Source of the DNA: Charina bottae
Taxonomy: Eukaryota > Chordata > Lepidosauria > Squamata > Charinaidae
Assembly (NCBI GenBank): GCA_023362775.1
Contig: JALMGJ010000001.1
Location: forward strand, 66,908,001-66,972,000
DNA length: 64,000 nucleotides
Reading direction: 5' to 3'
Below, piece by piece: positions 34,804-45,839 of this stretch. The notes under the pieces are model-generated. The model did no database searches. It was not told the origin of the DNA and saw nothing but the letters and a program-made list of their open reading frames with translations. Position numbers and translations under genes: made by a program. Positions within the stretch are counted from its first letter, which is position 1. The number at the start of each line of letters is the position of its first letter.

Positions 34804-35805
34804 CTAGTTCTTCAATTTAAGCCTAAATTTTGCGATAAGAAGCTCATGATCTGAGCCACAGTCAGCTCCAGGTCTTGTTTTTGCTGATTGTATAGAGCTT
34901 CTCCATCTTTGGCTGCAAAGTATATAATCAATCTGATTTTGGTATTGACCATCTGGTGATGTCCATGTGTAGAGTCGTCTCTTGTGTTGTTGGAAAAGAG
35001 TGTTTGCTATGACCAGCGTGTTCTCTTGACAAAACTCTATTAGCCTTTGCCCTGCTTCATTTTGTACTCCGAGGCCGAACTTGCCTGTTATTCCGGTTAT
35101 TTTTTGACTTCCTACTTTAGCATTCCAGTCCCCTATGACAAAAAGGACATCTTTTTTTGGTGTTAGTTCTAGAAGGTGTAGGTCTTCATAGAACCGGTCA
35201 ACTTCAGCTTCTTCGGCATCAGTGGTTGGGGCATAGACTTGGATTAGTGTGATGTTGAATGGTTTGCCTTGGATTCGAACTGAAAGCATTCTGTCGTTTT
35301 TGAGGTTGTACCCCAGTACTGCCTTTCCCACTCTTTTATTGACTATGAGCGCTACTCCATTTCTTCTAAGGGATTCTTGCCCACAGTAGTATATATAATG
35401 GTCTCCTGAATTAAATTCGCCCATTCCTGTCCATTTTAGTTCGCTGATTCCCAATATGTCGATGTTCAATCTTGTCATCTCATGTTTGACCACATCCAGC
35501 TTACCTTGATTCATAGTTCTTACATTCCAGGTTCCTATGCAATATTGTTCTTTACAGCATCGGACTTTCCTTCCACTTCCAGACACATCCACAACTGAGC
35601 GTCCTTTCGGGTTTGGCCCAACCGCTTCACTCTTTCTGGAGCTACTCGGAATTGCCCTCCGCTCTTCCCCAGTAGCATATTGGACACCTTCCGACTTGAG
35701 GGGCCCATGTTCCGGCGTCATATCTTTTAGCCTTTTGATACTGTCCATGGGTTTTCTTGGCAAGGATACTGGAGTGGTTTGCCATTCCCTCCTCCAGTGG
35801 ACCAC
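34804..35805 (-). pseudogene. BovB endonuclease (APE-like) domain
   Basis: A 333-codon frame. After a Pro/Lys-rich N-terminus comes the endonuclease: GTWNVRTMNQGKLDV (about residue 92), ILGISELKWTGMGEF with the catalytic Glu, VYAPTTDAEE, FVIGDWNAKVG, QIDYILCSQRW and the terminal GSDHELLIAKFRLKLKN with the catalytic Asp-His. The enzyme nicks target DNA to start target-primed reverse transcription. The motifs are intact, but the frame ends before the RT domain, whereas in intact BovB both are in one protein. Confidence 0.9.
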
Positions 35806-35990
35806 CTTTTGTCAGAACTCTCCGTCATGACCTGTCCGTCTTGACCTGACTTCATTGAGTTACGCAAGCCCCTTCGCCACGACAAGGCAGTGATCCATGA
35901 AGGGGAGAGTCCATTCTATCCTTGCTTAAATCCAATATATCAATTAATAACAGTAAACTGTCTGATGTCTGATGATTTTTTGATAAACCC

Positions 35991-36279
35991 AGATGGGAGG
36001 GGTGAATTTAATAATAATTATTATTTATCAAATGTATATATTAATATATATTGTATATAAATATATATATTGTATATATATTTATCAAATGTATATAGCC
36101 AACATGGATTTAGGGACCACTTCGCAATCCAAAACTCTTCTATGCTTATACTGCTCTCTCTCTCTCAAACTCCTGAGGTTTCTGCCAACTATGGTACTTA
36201 GTCCCATCTTTCTTGTCTGGTCATCCCTGCCGATGTAGAAGGCACCTGTAAGCACCACCTTCTAGCAGGTCAAACCCTG
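35991..36279. other. AT-rich tract upstream of the CpG island
   Basis: 36008-36087 alternates TATA/ATAT pieces, with TATCAAATGTATATA occurring twice. A short CT repeat is at 36149-36163. No gene seen. Confidence 0.6.
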
Positions 36280-37210
36280 ACCTGCCGGTGCTTGCTGCGC
36301 GTACAAAAAGGCCCCCAAGATGCGCCTCTCTGTCAGGATGCGCCTCTTGTACCCCCGCCCGCCCGCCCGACCCCATGACACCCAGAAGAGCTTCCTCTCT
36401 CCCCACTTTCCAGGAGACGGAGCTACGGGAGCAAACTTTTAACCCCTCTTCTCTCGGGGATGGGGACAGGTCGGTGTCGGTCGTGCGCTGCAACGACGCC
36501 GCTCGCTCTCTGTGCCTGCTCTGCCCAGCGAGGCGGGCCCGGCTCTTTGCTTTAACCCTTCGCCTCCTGCGCTTTTCTCAGGTCCCCTCCCCCAAGCGGG
36601 TTGGCCAGAAAAGCTGCAGAGCCGCCCGGCACCCTGATTTGCCCGGGGGCGAGTGGCGTAAAAAGTAGCAACAGCAGCGCGAGCGACTGAACGCTCCTCC
36701 CCTTCCCCAGCCCGGCGGCGGCGACAGAACAAGGAGGGCGCAGAGCGCAGACATGGCGGCTAACATGTATCGAGTGGGAGGTATGTGGGGGTCCTTGGCG
36801 GACGCGCCACGCGCCGCCGGCTCTGGTGTGCATTCGCCGTTGAGGAAAAGGGCCTGGCTCCGGGCCGCGGTCGGTGAGGGTGAAGGGAAGGGGGTATGGG
36901 GGGCGGGAAGGAGGAGAGGGGCGTGCAGGTTGGGAAGCCGAGCTTAGCCCAACACCCGCCCCCCAGGGAGAACCAGCCCCCTGGTTCCTTCCAACGAGAG
37001 GACCTGACGAGGGAGGCCACCACCCACCGTGCCGAGGAGGAGGAGGAGGAGGGGGGGATGGTGGTGAAGAAGGGGGAAGGAGTCCCTCTTCGCGCGAAGC
37101 CCAAGGGAACCCCTCGGCCGGGAACTGCAGTCGCTGGGCTAGTGCTTGGGGAGGGGGGCGGTAAGGGAAACCAAGCACCCGAAGCTCACTTCGGGCTGGA
37201 AACCTTTCCC
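36280..37210 (+). promoter_or_regulatory. CpG island and TATA-less promoter of the MTA gene
   Basis: GC content and CpG density rise abruptly against the AT-rich flanks. CCCGCCCGCCCG, GGGGCGG and CGGCGGCGG motifs (Sp1/KLF-type sites) are frequent, and no TATA box is near the start codon. It spans the presumed 5' UTR, exon 1 and the start of intron 1. The transcription start cannot be placed exactly. Long open frames inside it are a by-product of high GC. Confidence 0.85.
36753..36780 (+). CDS. MTA1/MTA3: MTA1/MTA3 exon 1, coding part (residues 1-9 and one base)
   Basis: ATG GCG GCT AAC ATG TAT CGA GTG GGA G encodes MAANMYRVG, the N-terminus shared by vertebrate metastasis-associated proteins. 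A GTATGT donor follows at 36781 and the intron is in phase 1. The start sits in ACATGGCGG inside a CpG island. MTA proteins are core subunits of the nuclear NuRD deacetylase/remodelling complex; this segment opens the BAH domain. Exon 2 is at 53575. I recall MTA2 with Val where exon 2 here has Ile (YLIRR), so MTA1 or MTA3 is favoured. The two cannot be separated without exon 3, which I do not find before 64000. Confidence 0.93.
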
Positions 37211-37409
37211 TTCCTTCCTTAAGTGTGGGAACTCTCAGGCGTCCTCAGCTCTCTGAAAACCAGGCAGGCGGCCTTCCTCAGTTGGTCCTTTAGGGGTAAC
37301 CTTCGGTCGTTGAAGAGCGACAATGCAGCACGGCCCAGTGTTTTCTTCTAAGTGTGCTTGGGATCGCATCCCTTGCGCTTTCATTTGCTTGTCAGCCCCA
37401 TTCCGCCAG
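37211..37409. other. Start of intron 1, no feature seen
   Basis: Falling GC content downstream of the CpG island. Confidence 0.5.
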
Positions 37410-37640
37410 GGTGATGAAGCAGTTGAAGCGTTGGCCTAACGCTAGGTAGGCTTGGGTTCAAAACTCCAACTACAAAATGCGGAGGGTTATTTTGGACCGT
37501 TCCCTACCTTTCATCCCAGGCTGCTCTGTTGTGCATGCATAAAATTGGAGGGGGGAAGGAATAACCAGTGTGCCATCTTGAGCTCCTGGATGTAAGGAAA
37601 GGCAGTATATAAATGTGTTAAATAAATAAACATGCTAACA
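37410..37640 (+). mobile_element. MIR-like tRNA-derived SINE
   Basis: A head like GATGAAGCAGTTGAAGCGTTGG (A-box region) and GGGTTCAAAACTCC (B box, 37454-37467) precede a core. The LINE-type tail GCCATCTTGAGCTCCTGGA... GGCAGTATATAAATG... AAATAAATAAA ends near 37632. It is diverged. Confidence 0.65.
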
Positions 37641-37969
37641 AATAGAGGATATTAGGGACTGAAACTCCACTCTAACAGGAACAACAGCAACAGACAGCTG
37701 AAGAAATAGCTTATACAAATTATCAATGTAGTGGAATTCTTTTTTTAAAAAATGAAGAAAAAAACTTACTCAGTGAAACTAGTTGTATTAGAAAGAAATG
37801 CTCTTACATGCAGGGTATTATTAATCTATGAAACCCACTACCACAGAAAGCTGTGATGGGATCCATGGAAGATAAGTGTTCCAATGGCTTTTCACTTTGG
37901 TAGTGAAATGAAAACAGTGTACCATATACTATCAGTTGCCATGCTCGTCTTCATGGCTGGTATCTAGCA

Positions 37970-38261
37970 CAGGGTTTCTCAACCAGGGTTCCGTGAGAGA
38001 TCACTAGGGGTTCCCTGGGAGACCATGATTTATTTAAAAAATTATTTCAAATTTGGGCAACTTCACATTAAAGAGGTAAGTTTCATTCTTTATTTTTAGT
38101 TTAAGAACACTGTTAATGCCTGTAATACAGGCCTACCTATGAAACGAATGTAATGATTTTGTAACTTCTGGCCTATATTTGAGCCTGAATGTGCAGGGGT
38201 TCCCCAAGGCCCGAAAAATATTTCAAGGGTTCCTCCAGCATCAAAAGGTTGAGAAAGGCTG
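37970..38261. mobile_element. hAT-type MITE with 8-bp TSD
   Basis: The ends are CAGGGTTTCTCAACC and GGTTGAGAAAGGCTG. The flanks ATCTAGCA (37962-37969) and ATCTGGCA (38262-38269) match at 7 of 8. The internal AGGGGTTCC... GGGGTTCCCC blocks are also inverted. Non-coding. Confidence 0.9.
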
Positions 38262-38269
38262 ATCTGGCA

Positions 38270-41200
38270 TGCTGTAGTTGGAAATAGGATGAACTTCTAA
38301 ACTTAACCATTACCTACACCTCAGAGGATAACATTAGAGGAACGTCGGTGTGCTAAGTACAAGTAGTACAAAATTAGTTCGGATCCCGCTGCCATTAAGT
38401 TATTTAATGATAAAGTCCTAAGCTTTTGGTTTTTTAGTGCTCAGTTTTGTGATTATTCTGATCCATTGCACCTTGAAGTCATCCAATCAAGAATCCTTAA
38501 AATCTTACTGTGAATGCCCCACTCTACCCCAGATGCCTTTCTTCACCTAGAAGTAGAATATCCTTCTGTAGCAGCTTATTTGAGAATCTGCTGCCTTAAA
38601 TAATGGATAAATCAAAGTTTCTGGGGTGAGTCACTAGCTCAGCTTACATTTGCGAATAAATTCATTTCCTCTTAGAAAAATTGTCACAGACCTTTCTTCC
38701 TATGGGCTCTCCATGCCATTCCTAATATCACTTGGCCCCAACAGAACTATACAAGCAGTCAAACGAGGAGTCCTTGATCTGGATTTTCAGAATGATACAT
38801 TCAAAATTCCCCCTTACTGTGTTGGGCCTTTTTCATAGTCATTTGTGATCCTGAAATACCTCCACAGCATCACCTCTCCTGCATATATGAGAACATTCAC
38901 ACTAATGGGGCTCAGTGCCCTACCCTCTGCTGATGGAGGGCAGCCCTTATGTGGAGTGTTTGTGTATTTGCCCAGAGGCCACTATTGAGTGAGTAGCACA
39001 TGCTTTACTTCGTTGTCTCCTTTATTCCATTTAGCATGTGGAACTTTTATTTCCACTTTTCACCTGCTGTGTTGGTTGGTCAAAAATGGAAGTTGTTCAC
39101 TTCTTACTTGTAGATTCTTCAGTGAAGATCTCCAGAAATGGAGCTGTTTTACTTCAGTTCTATTGGCATTAGGAGATTGTAAGCCTGATCATTACTCTGG
39201 TTAGGTGTGTATGGTTATTTGTAATGGCTTAAGATTATTATCACCACTCTGTCTTTCTTTATTATGCACTCTTCTTTTTTTTGGTCCCTAAGTTGTACAA
39301 AAACACAGCATGTATTTTCTCCATGGGAATGAAGACTTGAATGTGAAATAAGCGTGAAATAGCATTTACCACGAGAAGGCCTTTTCTGGTCATAGCTGTT
39401 TTGCAGTTGTGTGAAGAAATGTTATATTTTATAAATATAATACAATATAATATAAACCCCAGTTCTTGTAAATATCAGTCAGAGGATCAATAATATAGCT
39501 ATGTAAACAAATTGGGACATTACAAATTAAAACATTGAAGGAAATGCCCCTCTTCTTAATATTTCTAATGCGAAAAAGAAGGGTGGACTTGGCTTTTCTC
39601 TGGTACAGTATTGCCCTATGTGCCAGAGTTTTTCTTTCTTTACTAAAAAAAATGGAGGACTTTTGAGAGAAACACCTAATCATCTCTTCACCTTCAAGGC
39701 AAAGAGAGATAGGTCCATCTATCCCAGGCCATAGCTACATCCTCAGATAATGATGCTAGAAGGTAATAGCAGATTGGAGCAAAAGGAAGAGTGGAAGAGG
39801 TGGAACGAAAGGACTGTTTGTTGAGGAAACAGAAGAGGTGGAGGAGTACAGAGAAGCCTATGTTTTGATATTTGAAGTCTGGGATTGGAGACGTCAGCCC
39901 TGTAGATCCAGCAGAGGAAACAGTAGTAAAGACAGGGATTCCTGTTTTCTTACTCAAGACAGATACTGAGGATCAGGACAAAAGAACCAGATTTTAGCAA
40001 CACTGCAGTATGTTCTGAGACCCTTCAGTCTGTGCCTCTTCTTTGTGGGGGAACGCCATGGGTACTTTGGATGCTTCCCCTGTCCTTCCAAGCATTCCAT
40101 TATAGGAGTCTCCAGTACAATTTGTAGTGCTACATCTCAAGCACAAATTTAGCACATTCTGACAACTAGACCATCATATTTGTTCCCAAAGTTAAAAAGG
40201 AAAGAAATAGAAGCACAAGCATCTATGATGCCAAATCTGGCCAGAGGTGTGTGGAGCTTTGGTGATGAGCCTGATGTGGGATTGCTGTCACTCCTTTTTT
40301 GGTTAGAGGTAGACTAGCTCAAGACCAACAGGTTCTTCCTGCTTTCAGTAAAAGTTGTTGAGTAGTGTGCTGATTGGCTCTCCTTCTGACATCATGAAGC
40401 CAATTTGCCTTTCACCTGTTGTGCAGCAGCATTTCAAATGTGCAGGGGAGATGAAAAGAAGAAGAAAAAACATAGGGGAGTCACTAACTTCAAATATTCT
40501 CCAGATGTTTTTAATTTCCATCAGTTCCTGCCAACATGACCAGTGACAAAAAATTGTAGGAATTGTAACCTAAAGTTCTGGAAGGTATGAAATTACACTA
40601 AATTACTCTGCTAAATTAGCGAACTGGGGAACAATTCATATTGGACTTGAAGCTAGAGATGTGTAACATAGAGAAACAAAGGAAAAACAAGTGTACCAAA
40701 TTTGAAATGCTATATTTACCCCATACAGGTTTTGGTTGATCAAGATTTTCTCACAACATACTCTAATATTGCACTCCTGTCCATGCTTATTCAGAATTAA
40801 ATCCAATATGTTAAGAGGAACTTATTCTCTAATAAATGTATTAAGGATTTTGGCTCTGAACTGGGAAATCCAGTTTGGCTGAAATTTGTTTCTATATACA
40901 TAAATTTCTTAAACCATACCTGAAGGAAGATGAAGCAAGGAAATAAAAGTTCATGCAGCATTTTCACAAGATAGAAATGGGAATATATAATAATTGAGTT
41001 CCTTTAGGAAAAAATGAATGGCTAAGAACCCTTCTTAGCTGGACAAACAGTGAGTCTTCCTCTAGAAGTTGTATTACTTTTTCTCCTCTTCCCTAATTCT
41101 CCCTTTTAGGTTTGATGGAATCTATTTGTTGTTTGTGGGAAAGTTTCATTGTTGCTTTAATTCCCCTGGCAATTTTACTAGCTATCATATAATGTATAAC

Positions 41201-41642
41201 AATTTGATCCTTCCAACCACAATTTTCCTTGTCGTTCCTCACCCCGCCCTCCAAGATGATACAGCTTTATGATTAACACAGTTCACATGTGTGGAGATTA
41301 TGTTGAGGGCAATTATATATCTCTGTAGTGTTTGGCATGTTGCTAAGTGGCAAAGCGCATGCTTCAGTATTTGCCCAGTTTATTAACACTTCTTGTGCTG
41401 TTGCTCTGGTCCTTTTCAACAACTTTCTAAGTTAATCAAACCAAGTGTGTTTCATCAGATATGTTTTGCTCATCATCACTTTGTCCATTGAGTATTAATT
41501 TATTATTTTCATATTTTACCCTGGCTTCTGCCCAAAATACTAGTATCCTCTTTGCTTTTATATCTTGTATTTCTGCCCATCTCCATAAAATTTGTCTATA
41601 TGTTCTAGTACAGTCTTTTAGCTGGCTGTATTACCTCTAATT
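38270..41642. other. MTA intron 1 DNA, no gene seen
   Basis: About 3.4 kb of apparently unique AT-rich DNA. Debris like the repeat at 19668-19745 is near 40775-40835. No frame is convincing. Confidence 0.45.
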
Positions 41643-41891
41643 CAGTGCTTTCTAAAGTGCCGCTGTTGGCAACACACCAACGGTGGCGGCGGGGGCGTGC
41701 ATGGTGGCGGTGCGGGGGCGCGGGTGCGTGTGGCAGCGGAGGCGGCCTCCGCTAAAACGCAGAAGCGCTGATGGCGCGCCGCTGCCGCCGCCGTGCACAC
41801 CCCCGCTGCCGCTTCCGGGTTGTGTGGCGACACACCAGACTGTGTGTTGCGACACACTAAAGTGTTGCGACACACACTTTGGAAAGCTGTG
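41643..41891. mobile_element. GC-rich hAT-type MITE with perfect 8-bp TSD
   Basis: The ends are CAGTGCTTTCTAAAG and CTTTGGAAAGCTGTG. CTCTAATT flanks it exactly at 41635-41642 and 41892-41899. The interior is strongly GC- and CpG-rich (GGTGGCGGCGGGGGCG, GCCGCTGCCGCCGCC) with internal inverted pieces and three copies of GCGACACAC-like motifs. Non-coding. The perfect duplication points to a recent insertion. Confidence 0.93.
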
Positions 41892-41899
41892 CTCTAATT

Positions 41900-43122
41900 G
41901 CAGTAAAGGATTAAATGTTTGATTGCTTCCTAATGGAAATAATGCCCTGCTTATGAAACCTGAAGGAAAGATTTGGAAATAAAAGTTTTTCTATTGATGG
42001 TCAAAAGTAGTGCAGTTCAGGATTGTGCCCTATGTAATCTTTTTTTGCATATTTGCATTAGCTTAGAATTTCAACTTAGATAAAAATGGGCTTTGGTGCT
42101 ATGATGCACAATTACTGGATATTTTATATTGTAATAAATGCCCTTATTTCTGAATGTCATAAAAAACTGAGTTTGACACAGTAGAATAATATGCTTAATT
42201 TAATTTAGCTCTTATCTTAGCTTTAGATGAATTAGTTGGCTTTTAATAATTCCCTGAGTTAGAACTGAATTCAGTTTAGAAGGGACTGAAGCAAAGTAGT
42301 TTACACCTATCCATTATTCTTTGTTGTCTTCTCCTAATACAGGAAAACAGTGTGCTATCTTTTCTTCTGAAAGCAGTAGAGAGGATGTTGTAAGACTTTT
42401 CCCAATCCTGGAAAATAATAGCTTTTGTTCTTCATCCTAAGGAGCTTTCCAGCTCTTGCACTTTTTATCTTTTGATGTACCAGGAGACCTGCAATCATGC
42501 CTCAAGCTTCTTTAAGGTGTGGGAATGGAAACCAACAAAGGAGGAGGTAGTATGGCTACTTAATGCTTGCTGTGAGACAATTGCTTTGGGCAATTAGATA
42601 ATTGTACCTTTGCATTTCATGTCAGTAGGAACATGGAATTAGAGTCATTACTTGGCCAAATTTTGAGCAACCTATCAGGTCATAGCTCGTATCTGTGTAC
42701 AAGAATGACCTTAAATAATAAATAAAAATCTTCTCATGCTTTCCATTTGTAAAAGTGTGTTCTCTAATTGGCCTAGTATGTAGTTTGTGCTGTTTAATAG
42801 GGGTGTACAAAACATTTCAAGGCATTTTGTGAAATTTCATGAAATGGAACTGTTACTTTGAGTGTGAAATTGAATTTTTGAGCATTATATCTAGAGTTTG
42901 GAATAGCTCTGAATCAAAATTGAAGTCTCCAAAATGCTCAAAGCAGCAGTTTCATACTCAAAACCAGACAATTCTTCAAAGTTCATGTTCAGAACATTTC
43001 CAAATGAAACGTTTTGCATACTTTTTACGTTACAAACTGGCTCTCTTCTATTAAAGAAGGGGTTCCAAGTACTCCACCCAGTCCTGAGGAAAACCTAGGA
43101 TGTCCAAACTCAGAGTTGGTAA
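41900..43122. other. MTA intron 1 DNA, no gene seen
   Basis: AT-rich, no repeat recognised. Confidence 0.45.
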
Positions 43123-43457
43123 AAGGTAAAGGTAAAGGTACCCCCCGCACATTTGTGCAGTCGTGTCCGACTCTAGGGGCCGGTGCTCATCTCCGTTTGT
43201 TAGCCGAAGAGCCAGCGTTGTCCGAAGACGCTTCCACGGTCATGTGGCCGCATGACACGCGCGGAACGCTGTTACCTTCCCACCGAAGTGGTACCTATTC
43301 ATCTACTTGCATTTGCATGCTTTCGAATTGCTAGGTTGGCAAGAGCTGGAGCTAGTGCGGGAGCTCACTCCGCACGCAGGGCTAGGGATTCGAACCTCCA
43401 AACTTGCAATCTTCCGATCGACAAGCCTGGCGTCTTACCCACTGAGCCACCACGCCC
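43123..43457 (-). mobile_element. Sauria/Squam-type SINE, nearly full length
   Basis: From its 3' end: AAGGTAAAGGTAAAGG, GTGCAGTCGTGTCCGACTCTA, GCTCATCTCCGTTTGTTAGC, TCATGTGGCCGCATGACACG, ATTTGCATGCTTTCGAATTG and GAGCTCACTCCGCACGCAGG. Then the tRNA-like head, with the B box as GGATTCGAACC (43386-43396) and the A box in CCACTGAGCCACCA (43439-43452). The internal pol III promoter faces the minus strand. The 3' block AGTCGTGTCCGACTCT is shared with the BovB 3' end, so it probably used BovB machinery. Confidence 0.95.
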
Positions 43458-43534
43458 CTAGTAAACTAAAGGAGAGGGTAGTAGATAAAGGAATGCTCAT
43501 ATTTGATAACTTTGATGTGGAGGAAGATGTTCAC

Positions 43535-43770
43535 CAGCCTGTTGTGGTATAGTGGGTAGAATGTTAGATTGAAAGTAGGGAATCGTAGTTCAACTCCCCA
43601 TTCAACCATTGAGTGACTTTGCACCATTGAGTTTCTCTCAACCCTTCTCTACAAGGTTTTTGTTGAGAGTATGAAATTAAGGATAACCCCATATACTCCA
43701 ACCTGGTACTTTAGAGGAAAGGGAGGATATAAATGCAATGTAATGTAATGTAATGTAATAAATAACTCTG
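43535..43770 (+). mobile_element. MIR-like tRNA-derived SINE with (ATGTA)n tail
   Basis: GTTGTGGTATAGTGGGTAGA (A box) and GTAGTTCAACTCCC (B box, 43585-43598) are followed by a core with TTGAGTGACTTTG and TTTCTCTCAACCC. A LINE-type end GGGAGGATATAAATGC then runs into ATGTA repeats (43738-43759). Confidence 0.75.
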
Positions 43771-44702
43771 AAGAAAAGTGGAAATGGCACTACTTCTCCC
43801 ACCCTGCATCTGGCAGAACCTTGCATAAGATGGGTCTCTGGTCTTTGGATCTCCCTTCCTCAACCAATAAAATTAATTTGCCTATTAACTTTTCTGTAGG
43901 TGACAGTCCTATTTTTTTATTTTTGTAATGATCCCAGTGCCAGTATCTAACTTAAATTCTCCAGACAATCCATCAGACTGCTAAAAGAATTCATTTATTA
44001 GAATACAGCTACATAGGACGGCTACGAAGCTCTGAATACCGTTTTAGTGCGAAGCATTCAAACTTAAAAACATCCCTCTGACTTCATTCCTTGTTAGTTT
44101 CAAAACAACCGTTTTCCCACTCCTGATCTCCCCCCTCCCAACTTGTTAATGAAAGCCCAGGTGCCTTATCACTGTTCACAGTTTGTCTCAGTCAAGGAGG
44201 AATCCTCCGAGGGAGGTGATTCTCTTCTGTGCAAAGTAGCAGCTACAAAGCAGGCTGACACGTGTTGGCTCAATTACATGGCAGGCAAGCACAAGGAGCC
44301 TGACAAATTTTCTATCTATCAGTTTATCATAAAAAGTAAAGATTCCATGGAACTGAGATTAGCTGGTGACTACATGGACACATGCATGTAGCTTTCTTAG
44401 CAATGATTTGCTATGATATTCTTTTGGATTGTTTTAAAACACTAGCCTGTATGGTGGTCTCCTATCCAAATAATAAACAGATCATACTCTGCTTAATGTT
44501 TAAGCCCAGACAAGAACATGAATTGGGAAATCCTGATTCATACCTCAGCCATTAATTTATTATGAAACCTCAGATGTGCAGACTGTAATGTGGTGATGAC
44601 AATAGTTTTGTTCGTAATGATAAGGCAGTAGGTGAAGAGTCTTGCAGAGCTGTTGCTAACTGGTATAGATAGTACCAGATTAGCTGGTTAATGCTGGTTA
44701 TA
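43771..44702. other. MTA intron 1 DNA, no gene seen
   Basis: An 82-codon frame at 44143-44391 has no recognisable domain and I do not call it a gene. Confidence 0.4.
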
Positions 44703-44778
44703 AAGCAGCTTTCCATGTTCTTGTGGAGTCAAATGTTTCATCAAATCAGGTACTGAACAAAAATGTAAATAATTGTAC
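44703..44778. repeat. 76-bp direct repeat, left of chromovirus
   Basis: AAGCAGCTTTCCATG... AATAATTGTAC ends exactly where the 5' LTR begins (TG at 44779). It is identical to 51101-51176. Confidence 0.97.
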
Positions 44779-45096
44779 TGTCAGAGATCACCCGATCTCT
44801 GCCAAAAGGGCAGGCAGACAAAGAGCTCCGCAGAAGCCTGGAAGTGGCGCGAAGCTGACATCCACCCGACGCACGGGAATACACATCTGGGAGGCGGTTG
44901 CTGGAGCAACCAGGTAGACCTGACCACACGTGTCAGCAGCAAAGGACCCTGGGGGAGGGAAAGGTTTAAATATGCTGCTTGTTCCCAGAATCGCCATTCC
45001 AGTCTTTGTTCGTGCTAGCTTCTGTATCCTGTAATAAACTATCCTACTTCTAAGAACTCATGCGTCTGTGAGTTACTCTAGAGTAGGGAGATTACA
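44779..45096 (+). repeat. Chromovirus 5' LTR
   Basis: Starts TGTCAGAGATCACCCGATCTCT and ends GGGAGATTACA. A perfect 7-bp inverted repeat (AGAGATC/GATCTCT) lies at the start. TTTAAATATG (44965-44974) may serve as the TATA element and AATAAA (45033-45038) as the poly(A) signal. The following GATATCGG is also shared with the 3' LTR flank, so the boundary could be placed 8 bp further on. Confidence 0.93.
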
Positions 45097-45104
45097 GATA
45101 TCGG

Positions 45105-45839
45105 ATGGAGTGCCTTACATAAAGACTGGAATCAAAAAAAAAAAAACAACCAACCGGTTTTCCCGGGAGCGAAACCAACAGCTCACGGTCGAGACCGGCT
45201 TCTACACCCACTGGGCAGAGACCTGGGGAAAATTTTTTCGGAAGGAGACCAGGCGAGACGAGCGAGGAACCGGCTTCCCCGGCAGCGCAAACAGCTGAGA
45301 GGCGGGGATCCCTGGCAGCAGCGAAGAAGCAGGAAACGGCTTTCCCCAGCAGCTGGGACCAGGCGAGCGAGGAACCGGCTTTTCCAGCAGCAGCGGAAAC
45401 CGGCATGCTAATCAGCTGAGAGGCGGTGATCCGGACCAGCTGAGCGGCGGCAGGAGCGCAGCGGCGGACACCGGCGGCCCAAGCAGCTCGCGCTAATCAG
45501 CTGAGAGGCGGTGATCCGGACCAGCTGAGCGGCGGCAGGAGCGCAGCGGCAGACACCGGCAGCCCAAGCAGCGAATGGAGGCGGCAGAGCAGCAGCTAAA
45601 TCGGCGCCCAAACAGCTGAGTGGCGGCAGCAGCGAAGCGGCGGTCCCCGGCGGTCCCAGCAGCGAGTAATCGGCACCCAAGCAGCTGAGAGGAGGCGGCA
45701 GCGCAGCGGCGGAAATCGGCGGCCCCAGCAGCTGTTAGGAAGCCAAGCAGCTGAGAGGCAGCGGCAGAGACCACGTGGAGGCCAAGCGACGGCAGCGACC
45801 AGCGCTCCCAAGCAGCCAGCGACCAGCAGAGACCACAAA
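45105..45839 (+). repeat. Chromovirus leader with GC-rich tandem repeats
   Basis: Rich in CAGCTGAG, GGCGGCAG and GCGCAGCGGCGG blocks. One 85-bp period is clear: GCTAATCAGCTGAGAGGCGG begins at 45407 and again at 45492. Looser copies continue to about 45770. Minus-strand open frames here (45408-46261) follow from the CAG/GCG composition. The function of the leader is unknown; a structured 5' UTR is possible. Confidence 0.8.

Larger units (their letters stand above)
32701..35905 (-). mobile_element. BovB (RTE) LINE, near full length, nested in the L1-clade element
   Basis: 3205 bp flanked by AGAGTCCATT at 32691-32700 and 35906-35915. It contains an APE-type endonuclease frame, a reverse transcriptase frame and a C-terminal domain in order on the minus strand. 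The 3' end carries the TTGTTGTTGTTGTCC/AGTCGTGTC tail. The 5' end starts GACTCTCCCC-like sequence next to TTCATGGATCACTGCCTTGTCG. Frameshifts near 34780, 33570 and 33290 break the single large ORF usual for this family. Confidence 0.96.
30491..35990 (-). mobile_element. L1/Tx1-clade LINE, ORF2 3' half, split by a BovB insertion
   Basis: The minus strand reads, from 35990, GFIKKSSD... (RT start), is interrupted at 35906, and resumes at 32700 with VSLDAEKVFDLVQIKFLKQV, LLFNLTFLPLATIVRQSLDIK and NEYKLYFGNF (RT). Then comes a C-terminal domain, LLGKFIWDSGPPRFSLTKLRLPFEEGGFNL (about 31970-31880), and EWQYLQLKHVL near 31490. Several stops and shifts are present. The 3' end is near 30491, next to an A/T run. 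L1 versus Tx1 cannot be settled from these pieces. Confidence 0.8.

Noticed and set aside
36288..37222. Several long open frames on both strands in the CpG island
   Set aside because: High GC lowers stop frequency. Only the 28-nt exon 1 has family support and a splice donor.
44143..44391. 82-codon frame in intron 1
   Set aside because: No domain, no splice context and no family resemblance.
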